In this document: positions 9,085 through 17,030 of the stretch, piece after piece | How the letters are laid out: each line of letters opens with the position of its first letter | Numbering within the stretch: position 1 is the first letter of the stretch | Origin: Amedibacterium intestinale | Lineage (GTDB): Bacteria; Bacillota_I; Bacilli_A; Erysipelotrichales; Erysipelotrichaceae | Length of the DNA: 64,000 nt | Direction of reading: 5' to 3' | Assembly: GCF_010537335.1 (NCBI RefSeq) | Contig: NZ_AP019711.1 | Span: forward strand, 1,798,001 to 1,862,000 | Made by a program: the position numbers and the translations under genes | Notes under the pieces: generated by a model | The model's database searches: none | What the model was told of the DNA's origin: nothing | Seen by the model: the letters and a program-made list of their open reading frames with translations, nothing else

Positions 9085-9978
9085 GTTTCATTCTAGCAAA
9101 AATCCATATGGTAACAAAACGCAATGCCTGCGATAATGAGGCGTGGATAAGTTTCATTCTAGCAAAAATCCATATGGTAACAAAACTGGTAGAATTAGAT
9201 ATACAAAATCCAGAAGGTTTCATTCTAGCAAAAATCCATATGGTAACAAAACTGTGTGTGCATTATGTCCGCCATGTACATTGTTTCATTCTAGCAAAAA
9301 TCCATATGGTAACAAAACACGTGTCTTAATCATGTCTAGCATGCAATCGTTTCATTCTAGCAAAAATCCATATGGTAACAAAACTGACTTGCTCGTGCCT
9401 GTTGAGCACGTAAAGTTTCATTCTAGCAAAAATCCATATGGTAACAAAACTGATGCGGTAACCTGTCCAACAATTGCAGAGTTTCATTCTAGCAAAAATC
9501 CATATGGTAACAAAACTCCCTTGAACCAGTGGGCATACGTGGAAAGGTTTCATTCTAGCAAAAATCCATATGGTAACAAAACGCGTAAGACATCAATAAT
9601 CAACAATTATACGTTTCATTCTAGCAAAAATCCATATGGTAACAAAACGGAAAGCGGACAATCGAATACCGCATAATTGTTTCATTCTAGCAAAAATCCA
9701 TATGGTAACAAAACTAGCTGTAGCTTGTTTGCTTTGCTCATGCGGTTTCATTCTAGCAAAAATCCATATGGTAACAAAACCTTGATTTTATAGCTTTCAA
9801 GAGGTTTTGCGTTTCATTCTAGCAAAAATCCATATGGTAACAAAACTGGTCTGTGATGTGCCTTTTATCGACAACTGTTTCATTCTAGCAAAAATCCATA
9901 TGGTAACAAAACATCTTGGGATAACTTGAGTGATATAGAACTGTTTCATTCTAGCAAAAATCCATATGGTAACAAAAC
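9085..9978 (-). CRISPR. Type II-A CRISPR array, 14 repeats and 13 spacers
   Basis: Fourteen 36-bp repeats start every 66 bases from 9085 to 9943. All appear identical and all 13 spacers are exactly 30 bp. Transcription is on the minus strand, where the repeat begins GTTTTGTTACC and ends GAATGAAAC. Three things set the direction: complementarity to the tracrRNA anti-repeat, the ATTTGAG leader anchor at the 9979 side, and cas gene orientation. The newest spacers are therefore at high coordinates. The leader-distal repeat at 9085 is unusually intact, and decayed phage DNA follows in place of a trailer. By eye no spacer matches other sequence in this window. Confidence 0.98.
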
Positions 9979-10033
9979 CTCAAATATCATAACATATTTT
10001 ATGTAATTTGAGAATTACTACCTATTCGATTCG
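9979..10033 (-). promoter_or_regulatory. CRISPR leader with type II-A anchoring site ATTTGAG
   Basis: On the minus strand the leader ends ...ATTTGAG directly against the first repeat. This is the known leader-anchoring motif for spacer integration in type II-A systems. A second copy in inverted orientation lies 20 bases away (ATTTGAG on the plus strand, 10006-10012), giving an inverted repeat. Only 55 bp separate the array from csn2, so the functional leader may reach into the csn2 end. Confidence 0.8.
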
Positions 10034-10906
10034 CTACTTATTAGAAAAATGTGTCAGTTCATCGATAACATTGAATGCCTTATATGTATAATTCAATTTC
10101 ACAAACTTTTTCATATTTTCTTTTAATACCTCCACTTGCTGTATTTCATTATATGTTTCCTCTATTTCGTAAAATATAGAATTTATATCTGCCAAATCAT
10201 ATAATTCTTCCTCTGATAATATAACTTCATCAAGTTTCATTTTTTCACAATAATTGTTCGTGAAGATAAAGAAAAAACTATGTCCAGTACTTTTCATTTC
10301 TTCAATAATAGTATCTGTTATAATTGGAATATTTACCGATACAATAATCATATCTTTATCCTCTGTATGAGCAATAATTTCATTTATCAAATGAATTTGA
10401 AACAAAATAACATCTTCATAACTCAAATCAAATTCATCTTTTTGAAAATCATCACTAAAATATGCTTCAAGGATTTTTAAAAGCTGCTTAAAATTCATTT
10501 CATGAAAAGCAATCTTCAAATTATCATCATTAGCTTCTTCTGCAAGAGATTGAAATAATATATCCAATGTACGAATTGTGTCAAAATAAATTTTGTCCTG
10601 TAGTTTCTTTTCTAAATATTTTAAAACTAATGATTTACTGCTTAATTTACAATCTTCAATTAGAGAATAATAGGGATTTATTTCTAAAAAAAGCATACGT
10701 TTATTACTAACTGCTTCACCATCCATTAATATTTTTGCCTCTAAATTATTTTCAGAGCGATATTCACTTTCTGTTTTTTGAAAAAACTGTTTTATCATCA
10801 ATTCCAGATTTCTTTTTTCCTGCATATTATTCCCAATGATATATTTCTTATGGTCCATTTGGATATCAATACTGTTACTTCCATTATCTATTGTAATTTT
10901 ATTCAT
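10034..10906 (-). CDS. csn2: CRISPR adaptation protein Csn2
   Basis: Ring-forming, double-stranded-DNA-end-binding protein that takes part in spacer acquisition with Cas1, Cas2 and Cas9; it defines subtype II-A. At 290 residues it is longer than the approximately 220-residue streptococcal Csn2 and shorter than the approximately 350-residue variant of the S. thermophilus CRISPR1 type. Visible features are an N-terminal beta-rich part (ITIDNGSNSIDIQ), a central helical insertion, and DMIIVSVNIPI near the middle. Identification rests mainly on position as the fourth gene of the cas9-cas1-cas2-csn2 operon. Its ATG overlaps the cas2 stop (ATGA). Confidence 0.85.
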   Translation of the reverse strand: MNKITIDNGSNSIDIQMDHKKYIIGNNMQEKRNLELMIKQFFQKTESEYRSENNLEAKILMDGEAVSNKRMLFLEINPYYSLIEDCKLSSKSLVLKYLEKKLQDKIYFDTIRTLDILFQSLAEEANDDNLKIAFHEMNFKQLLKILEAYFSDDFQKDEFDLSYEDVILFQIHLINEIIAHTEDKDMIIVSVNIPIITDTIIEEMKSTGHSFFFIFTNNYCEKMKLDEVILSEEELYDLADINSIFYEIEETYNEIQQVEVLKENMKKFVKLNYTYKAFNVIDELTHFSNK

Positions 10907-11226
10907 ATTTTAATAAATGAATCACTATTCAAAATTGTTTCCTGCATTGATTTTCCTCCAGTAATAATTTCTATTTTCGCATATTGTTTCTCCGTAACAA
11001 GTAATAATCGTATTTGTCCTTTTTTAGGAACACTTTTTTCTAGATTAGCAACATGTTTCACTGCTGCTTCTCGATTTGCAAATATTTTGCAGTATACGGA
11101 ATACTGCATCATCATATATCCATTTTGAATCAAATACTTTCTAAACTGTGCATATGTTTTTCTATCTTTTTTTGTTGTTACTGGAAGGTCAAAAAATAAA
11201 ATCAAACGCATAAATTCATAAATCAT
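10903..11226 (-). CDS. cas2: CRISPR adaptation protein Cas2
   Basis: Structural partner of Cas1 in the spacer integrase. The 107-residue ferredoxin-like protein begins MIYEFMRLILFFDLPV with the conserved first-strand Asp. It then has TKKDRKTYAQFRKYLIQNGY and MMQYSVYCKIF, the standard II-A Cas2 pattern. It overlaps the cas1 end by 11 bases and the csn2 start by 4, so the three are translationally coupled. Confidence 0.97.
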   Translation of the reverse strand: MIYEFMRLILFFDLPVTTKKDRKTYAQFRKYLIQNGYMMMQYSVYCKIFANREAAVKHVANLEKSVPKKGQIRLLLVTEKQYAKIEIITGGKSMQETILNSDSFIKI

Positions 11227-12109
11227 AGAGAATTGGTAAAGGAAATAACAATTTTGTATCTACATCATCGAAATATCGAAAAATAGAATCTAACATCACA
11301 TTAATCGCATTGGCTACTGTTTGCTTTCTGTCATCAATGACAACTCTTTTATTTGTTAACTGGATGAGTGCTTCTTTATGCTCTTTTTTAAAAAATAGAT
11401 CCTCTCTCATTTCTGTATAAACATAATTATCTACAATTGGACGAAAAACTTCTATGATATCGTCACTTAAATTAAACATATTTTGTTTCCCTTTATGAAA
11501 AATTCCAAGATTAGGAAGATAACCTTTCGCCACAATGATGGATGTAATTAAAGATCGAAAGATACTGTATCCATAATTTAATCCTGCATTAATAACATCT
11601 TCGTCAAAACGGATGAAATTATCCCCATATAATTCTCTAAAGTACATTTTCGCAGCTAATCCTTCACGATTTGTTATATCACCAGGTAATAAATCATCTG
11701 TAAAATCATACAATTTCTTTATTACCTCAAAACTTTTCTCGTTTTGTTTTAGTATTTCTATCTGATTCAGAATTTTACAACGAACAATTTCTTGATGTAT
11801 ATAATCTTTTTTCTCATTCTCCCAATGAATTTGCTTTTCAATATTTCCACTAGAGGAAAAATGTCCATTCATTGGTAATAGATAACTCTTTGGCAAATGA
11901 TCAATTCCACATAAAATCGTACATACATTATTTTCTGTAAGTTTATTTATTAGTGGAACACTCATGTTGGATTTATAATTATCGATGACTAATATTTGAA
12001 TATCTGAAATAGGAAATAAAATGTCATTACCATTTATTTCTACCTTGAGATTATCTAGGTATAATTTCAAATGTTCACATTTTTCTACATAAATAACTCT
12101 ATGACCCAT
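11216..12109 (-). CDS. cas1: CRISPR integrase Cas1
   Basis: Metal-dependent integrase that inserts new spacers at the leader end. ATG 12109 gives 297 residues; a TTG six bases upstream is possible. The beta-rich N-domain is followed by the helical catalytic domain. NREGLAAKMYFRELYG carries the conserved Glu, and the C-terminal blocks include AGLNYGYSIFRS, GIFHKGKQNMFNLSDDIIEVFRPIVD (His and Asp/Glu ligands). The tracrRNA terminator lies directly upstream of the start. Transcripts from the cas9 side must pass it, so adaptation genes may be expressed less than cas9. Confidence 0.97.
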   Translation of the reverse strand: MGHRVIYVEKCEHLKLYLDNLKVEINGNDILFPISDIQILVIDNYKSNMSVPLINKLTENNVCTILCGIDHLPKSYLLPMNGHFSSSGNIEKQIHWENEKKDYIHQEIVRCKILNQIEILKQNEKSFEVIKKLYDFTDDLLPGDITNREGLAAKMYFRELYGDNFIRFDEDVINAGLNYGYSIFRSLITSIIVAKGYLPNLGIFHKGKQNMFNLSDDIIEVFRPIVDNYVYTEMREDLFFKKEHKEALIQLTNKRVVIDDRKQTVANAINVMLDSIFRYFDDVDTKLLFPLPILYDL

Positions 12110-12195
12110 AGACAAAAAGAAAAGGCTCCGAAGAGCCGAATCCGGGATAAACCCTTGTTTTGTTAGGTCATATAGATTTTTGCTAGAATATAACC
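12110..12195 (-). ncRNA. tracrRNA
   Basis: The minus strand between cas9 and cas1 holds an anti-repeat. ATTCTAGCAAAAATC pairs perfectly with the 3' part of the crRNA repeat, followed after a short bulge by TAACAAAAC pairing with its 5' end. Next come a nexus-like hairpin GGG-TTTAT-CCC and a final GGCTC-TTCG-GAGCC hairpin with TTTTCTTTTT as terminator. The length is about 86 nt, short for a tracrRNA. It is transcribed in the same direction as cas9. Confidence 0.93.
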
Positions 12196-12201
12196 AAGTA
12201 G

Positions 12202-12230
12202 ATTATACCCTATTCAAACTCTAATTTCAA
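12202..12230 (-). promoter_or_regulatory. tracrRNA promoter overlapping the end of cas9
   Basis: On the minus strand TTGAAA and TATAAT are separated by 17 bases, with predicted initiation about 12195, just before the anti-repeat. The -35 box lies within the last cas9 codons. Confidence 0.85.
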
Positions 12231-15200
12231 GATATTCTGTTTTACTTTATAGAGATTACCCAAAACATCGGTTGCATATTTAGAAACCTCAACACAATTT
12301 AAAATTGCAGGTTTTAATTGCTTTTTACAATATGTAAACACAGGCTTTACTTCTATTATTCCATTTTGATCGTTATTCGTTGCCGTAAATTTTAAAATCT
12401 CCGAATGGATTCCATCATGATACTTAACTTCTCCCCCATGTTCTGTAGATTCATCGTAAATATATTTATCTCCTTCTTTACGAACAATACCAATCAACTC
12501 ATCTCTATGCATTGAGCAAATAAATTTCGCATTATCATCAATCTTTTTACGTTTTTTCTCTTCTGCATACCAATTTGCATCAATTACATATTTTTGCTTT
12601 TCTTTCTTATAGAATACATCTTTATACCGCACTGTTACAAATCGATATTTTCCATCACTGCATAAATAAATATCTGTACGATAAGGACTTACCTGTTTTA
12701 AAATAATTTTCTTATTTTTGACATCATAATTTTTAGAAATATCAATATGACTTCCTAATTGCCCATCTACATATTTCATCGAAGTAATGACAGGTCCATT
12801 TCCTTTTTTAGAACATTTTCTAACAGGACCAAATTCTTCTTTATAAAGATATAGAGGATTGTCCCCAACCAGTTTATATGTTACTACACCTTTCTTAACT
12901 TCTTTTTTATAGTATTCTTTTGAATCTTTAAATTCATCAAAGTGGTGCATAATAATCTGTTTCAGAATATCAAATGTTTGTGGATCATTTCTAGCCATTA
13001 AGTATTTCTGCTCTGTTACACCCGAAAGGATATCATTCGTCAATTTATCAAATTTAGGTTCATAAATATCTTTATATTTTTGTACAATCATTTCTTTATT
13101 ATCAATATTTCTTGTACTATAAATTGTTTCATCTGCAACTTGTCTGTTAGGTTTTGTATTGATTTTATGTGAAATTTTTATTGGTGCATATACCATTTCT
13201 TTTCTTTCTAAAATTCCACGATAATATTGATTACTTTGCATATATAACGTTTTTAAATTAACAATAAAGGAAATATATTTTTCATCAAAGAACGCCTTAT
13301 CTTCTGGAACTTCTTTTACTTCTCCTGTCATCTCATCATAAAGTTTATCAAATGTATATTTCATCAAATAACTATTTAATAAGCCCATTTTCTTGATTGA
13401 TGCGACAATCAATGCATCAACTGCATGATGTAGATAATCTTCATCTCTTATTTTTTCTAATTGAATTTGTTGACGTAATTTATTTGTTAATTTTCCAACT
13501 ACCGTATGTACTTTGGTGTCAATTCCATTATCTTTAAAATAATCTGATAATGTATTTAACACTACACGACATGCATAGCTGGTGTCTACTAAATTGCGGT
13601 TGATAAACTGCTGAATAACACTGAATTTTGTAATGTCTTCTTTAAAAAGCAAATTTCCTTTTTTCTTATTATTGTACTTCTTATTATTCTTCACACTTTC
13701 TATATACTCTACCAAAGTACATCCAGTGTCTACAAATTTTCCTTTTTGATATGCTTCTACTGGTGTCATTTGTCCTTTTAATTGATTTTCCATACGTGTA
13801 ATCAACACTTTATTATTTAAAGAATCATCTAATGAAATAGATACAGGTATAACATGATCTATTTCTGTATATGTAGGATCACTAATAATTCGTCGTATAT
13901 CTAATGGCTGTAAAGTATAGGCACTTTTTCCATCCTGTTCCATATATAAACGAAGTTTTGTTTTCGTTTTACCATTTACTTTATCCGCATCATAACCATA
14001 TTCTTCTAAAATACGATTTACTTCTTTATTTAATCCTTCAAAGTATCTCTGACTTTCTCTCTGTTTTTTAGCCTGTTCAACAGAGTTTTTATCCCTTGTC
14101 ATTTCTATTACTATAGAATCAAATTCACCATATTTTTTACGTAGCTCATTGATTACCTTAAAAGTCTCATTTTGTGCACGTCTTGCGACAGGTGATAAAA
14201 TTGCCGTTTCATCTGCCATGATATTATTCCGCCCTTTATGAGAAATCCTATTTTTATCAAACAAATTCATTTGATGTAAAATCTGCATATGGTTCATATC
14301 TGTCATGTAAAGTTCCTTGTTTAATTCTCTTAATGCTTTAAAAGACAGCGCATGATAACCAGACACTCCATTCATAAGAACCAATTTATCTAAAAGGGTA
14401 TTAGTAAATGTATATTTTGAATTTTCTAGAGAGGTTTTTCTTTCCTGCATCCCTTTTTGTTTTGTGATAATTTCAATAATAAAGTCTATTTTTTCATAAT
14501 CATGAAAAGAAATATCTTCTCCACATTCTTTAAATATCTTCTTTACTTTTTTATAGCCTTTAAATTCTGTTAACAAAGGTTTATTACTTTTATCGATTCG
14601 ATATCCAGCAAAACTATCTTCTTCTACTTCTAAAAGTTTTGCGACTTGTTTAAGAGTAATTGATCCCTTTTGACTAACCACTTTTAAAATTTGGTTCTTT
14701 TCTTCTGTAGTGAGTTTTTCACCATCCACAGTTAAGTTATTTAAATCATTTAAAAAGTTAAATAGTTCAGCACTTAAAGACATCTTAGGTGCTCTAGATT
14801 CATTTGGATATACACTGCATTTCCCGCGCATTTTTTCAATTAAATCAATCTGTTGAATTTGACCATCGACTTCAATAAACCTTCCATATGGAGTAGGAGA
14901 TTTTTCACTTCCTGGTCCTTCATAGTATGCACGTTTGCGCTGTATAATTTCAATAATTTTCTCTTTTAACTTTTCATCAATATTTTGATGTTTTAAAATC
15001 TCATTTGCTTCTTCAATATAATCTGTTGTTTTAAAGTTATTCGCATGACCACGAACCTTACCTTCTGATTGTAATCGTTCTAACTGTAGCTGACACACAT
15101 ATCTTCCTTGTGCTAAAAGTTTTGCATTTGTACCAAGAACTGCCTTTGTTTTCTCACTATCTTTTGCTGCTTCTTCATCATCTTCAACAGTATCCAATAC

Positions 15201-15548
15201 ACTTCCTCTATGTTTTGTAAGATGCAATAGAGCAGATGCCAATTCATCATTTGTTAAAGAAGTACTTAAGCCTTTATTACGAAGCTCATATACATTTGAT
15301 AAAGGTTTAAAATTTTCATCAATAATCTGATATTTCTTTAGTAAATTACGCATATCCTCAAGTCTATTTTTTCTTCGTGATAGTAAACGACGTCGTCCTC
15401 TTGCACTACGACGTGCTTCATTTTCTGCTGCTGTACCTTCTTTAAACAATCGTACCCCATAATCCACAAAATTATTAGTCTTTAAATCAATAACACCATA
15501 TCCAACAGATGTAATACCGATATCAAGCCCTAAAACATAAGAATTCAT
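12210..15548 (-). CDS. cas9: Compact type II-A Cas9 nuclease
   Basis: RNA-guided DNA endonuclease of 1112 residues from ATG 15548, chosen because GGGAGG lies 6-8 bases upstream; an open frame extends 22 codons further without a ribosome site. RuvC-I (LGLDIGITSVGYG, Asp9) is followed by an arginine-rich bridge helix (RRSARGRRRLLSRRKNR). RuvC-II (IVIEMTRD) lies near residue 480. HNH is near 563 (EIDHVIPVSISLDDSLNNK, with His and the ENQ Asn) and RuvC-III (HHAVDALIVAS) near 711. All catalytic residues are present. The size is in the range of S. aureus and S. thermophilus CRISPR1 Cas9, not the 1370-residue S. pyogenes type. PAM specificity cannot be read from the sequence. Confidence 0.97.
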   Translation of the reverse strand: MNSYVLGLDIGITSVGYGVIDLKTNNFVDYGVRLFKEGTAAENEARRSARGRRRLLSRRKNRLEDMRNLLKKYQIIDENFKPLSNVYELRNKGLSTSLTNDELASALLHLTKHRGSVLDTVEDDEEAAKDSEKTKAVLGTNAKLLAQGRYVCQLQLERLQSEGKVRGHANNFKTTDYIEEANEILKHQNIDEKLKEKIIEIIQRKRAYYEGPGSEKSPTPYGRFIEVDGQIQQIDLIEKMRGKCSVYPNESRAPKMSLSAELFNFLNDLNNLTVDGEKLTTEEKNQILKVVSQKGSITLKQVAKLLEVEEDSFAGYRIDKSNKPLLTEFKGYKKVKKIFKECGEDISFHDYEKIDFIIEIITKQKGMQERKTSLENSKYTFTNTLLDKLVLMNGVSGYHALSFKALRELNKELYMTDMNHMQILHQMNLFDKNRISHKGRNNIMADETAILSPVARRAQNETFKVINELRKKYGEFDSIVIEMTRDKNSVEQAKKQRESQRYFEGLNKEVNRILEEYGYDADKVNGKTKTKLRLYMEQDGKSAYTLQPLDIRRIISDPTYTEIDHVIPVSISLDDSLNNKVLITRMENQLKGQMTPVEAYQKGKFVDTGCTLVEYIESVKNNKKYNNKKKGNLLFKEDITKFSVIQQFINRNLVDTSYACRVVLNTLSDYFKDNGIDTKVHTVVGKLTNKLRQQIQLEKIRDEDYLHHAVDALIVASIKKMGLLNSYLMKYTFDKLYDEMTGEVKEVPEDKAFFDEKYISFIVNLKTLYMQSNQYYRGILERKEMVYAPIKISHKINTKPNRQVADETIYSTRNIDNKEMIVQKYKDIYEPKFDKLTNDILSGVTEQKYLMARNDPQTFDILKQIIMHHFDEFKDSKEYYKKEVKKGVVTYKLVGDNPLYLYKEEFGPVRKCSKKGNGPVITSMKYVDGQLGSHIDISKNYDVKNKKIILKQVSPYRTDIYLCSDGKYRFVTVRYKDVFYKKEKQKYVIDANWYAEEKKRKKIDDNAKFICSMHRDELIGIVRKEGDKYIYDESTEHGGEVKYHDGIHSEILKFTATNNDQNGIIEVKPVFTYCKKQLKPAILNCVEVSKYATDVLGNLYKVKQNILKLEFE

Positions 15549-15688
15549 GACTTTTCCTCCCTTTATGTTATAAATAGTTACTTTTATTATATCGCCAGAA
15601 GTGTAGAAAACCAAGATTCACAAATCATTTTTATACATAATATTACAATTACAATTTTTATAAATAATTACTTAACACATATAAATGA

Positions 15689-15722
15689 AAAAAACTCTAT
15701 TTCAATGTTAAAACAGAGCTTT
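15689..15722 (-). terminator. Possible terminator between jetD and cas9
   Basis: The minus strand reads AGCTCTGTTTTAAC-ATT-GAAATAGAGTT followed by a T run. It separates the Wadjet operon from the cas operon, which runs in the same direction. Confidence 0.6.
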
Positions 15723-15758
15723 TGTTTTCTTTATTTCTTTATCGTATTATCTTCTTAT

Positions 15759-17030
15759 TTATAAAATATCTTCCTTATACACATCTATCAGCTTTTCCTG
15801 ATATCCACTTCTTTTTTCCTGTTCAATCCGTTGACTGACTTGTATAAGTTTTAAATCCTTTATATTACGCAGCATCATCAATCTTCTTTCTGAAATCGTT
15901 TTATTACTGATACATTTCCTATAGTCATGTTCATCATAATGCCAAAGAACTATATTTTCTTTGTATCTTTGTTTCAGCTTATCCGCAATCTGAATACCTT
16001 CCGGATCAAAATCACCGCTGTAATACAGCTGTATCTTAGAATCCACCAGCATATCCAGTAAAATATATGCACATAGATTTAACTGCCCACTTGTGCATAG
16101 AAATCCAATATCATTGATATTATGTTTTTTTCCATACTCACAAAGCATTCGATAAACAGAAGGATTTTCCAGTATATACACCTTTTTAATATCTTTCTTT
16201 ATCTTATCAATCTGTGATAAATTCCATAAAGATACATTCCATGTTTCATAGTTCATAAAGAAACCATTCCAGCCTGCATGCCCCTGATTTTCTATTTCCG
16301 CATTGATATGGCAAAGCATGCAGTAATTAGAAATATCGTCACGAATCAACCCTGCATCATAAAACAGTTTGTTTTTTTCTTCCAAAGTATTTGGCTCCTC
16401 TTTTTTCATACGATAACAAATCCCTTTATACAGCATTTGATAAGACATTCCTTTATCAAAGAAATGAGGATCTTTACTGATTTCTGCCGCAAATACAGCA
16501 AGTGGCTTTTTATTGTGTGTTAGATAAGGAAGCTGTTCAATTGCCTGTATACAAAGCAATAAAGTTTCCTTATCCTCCAACAACAATTTTTTTACTTTAT
16601 GAAAAAATTCTGGATACTGTTTTTTCTGTAATTCCCACCACATAGGAAAATAGGTATCTTTGGTTTCTTCAAGAACTTTTTCTATCATTTTATTTTCAAA
16701 TTCTTCTTTTTTACGACGCTCTTCTTTTTTGTTACGTAGCGGTTTGCCTTTCCATAACGTAAAAACTTCTTCTATATTACAGGTGGAAAACCTGCTGTTA
16801 TCCATAGCTTTCTGCATTTGTCTCCAATAAATGTGGATCTGTTTTTGTTTTCGTAAATCACATCCAAGAAATGTTCCAATTGCCTCCATTTCTTCCTGTT
16901 TTACATTTTCTACTACCACACTTCCCCCAGCATAACCAAGACGTTCATATTGCGTTATCCATGCATCAAACAAGCGATGAAGTCCTTTTCTTTCTTTTAG
17001 AAACAAATAAAATTCTTGTTCTATGTTCAT
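15759..17030 (-). CDS. jetD: Wadjet type II nuclease subunit JetD (Toprim, TIGR02679-like)
   Basis: Nuclease of the Wadjet anti-plasmid system, which cleaves DNA once the SMC-like JetABC complex has extruded a small closed circle. The C-terminal Toprim region is visible: VYILENPSVYRML supplies the Glu, then LLCTSGQLN and LYYSGDFDPEGIQIADKL the DxD. The N-terminal two thirds is the DUF3323-like part typical of type II JetD. The start at ATG 17030 overlaps the jetC stop as ATGA, giving 423 residues; an upstream in-frame ATG at 17063 would overlap jetC further. Gene order jetA-B-C-D and three overlapping junctions support a single complex. Confidence 0.88.
   Translation of the reverse strand: MNIEQEFYLFLKERKGLHRLFDAWITQYERLGYAGGSVVVENVKQEEMEAIGTFLGCDLRKQKQIHIYWRQMQKAMDNSRFSTCNIEEVFTLWKGKPLRNKKEERRKKEEFENKMIEKVLEETKDTYFPMWWELQKKQYPEFFHKVKKLLLEDKETLLLCIQAIEQLPYLTHNKKPLAVFAAEISKDPHFFDKGMSYQMLYKGICYRMKKEEPNTLEEKNKLFYDAGLIRDDISNYCMLCHINAEIENQGHAGWNGFFMNYETWNVSLWNLSQIDKIKKDIKKVYILENPSVYRMLCEYGKKHNINDIGFLCTSGQLNLCAYILLDMLVDSKIQLYYSGDFDPEGIQIADKLKQRYKENIVLWHYDEHDYRKCISNKTISERRLMMLRNIKDLKLIQVSQRIEQEKRSGYQEKLIDVYKEDIL

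Noticed and set aside
8985-9676. Open frames on both strands running through the CRISPR array with repeated FHSSKNPYGNK-like or SFVTIWIFARMK-like units
   Set aside because: They are translations of the 36-bp repeats and random spacers; the 66-bp period is a multiple of three, so frames stay open. No ribosome sites.
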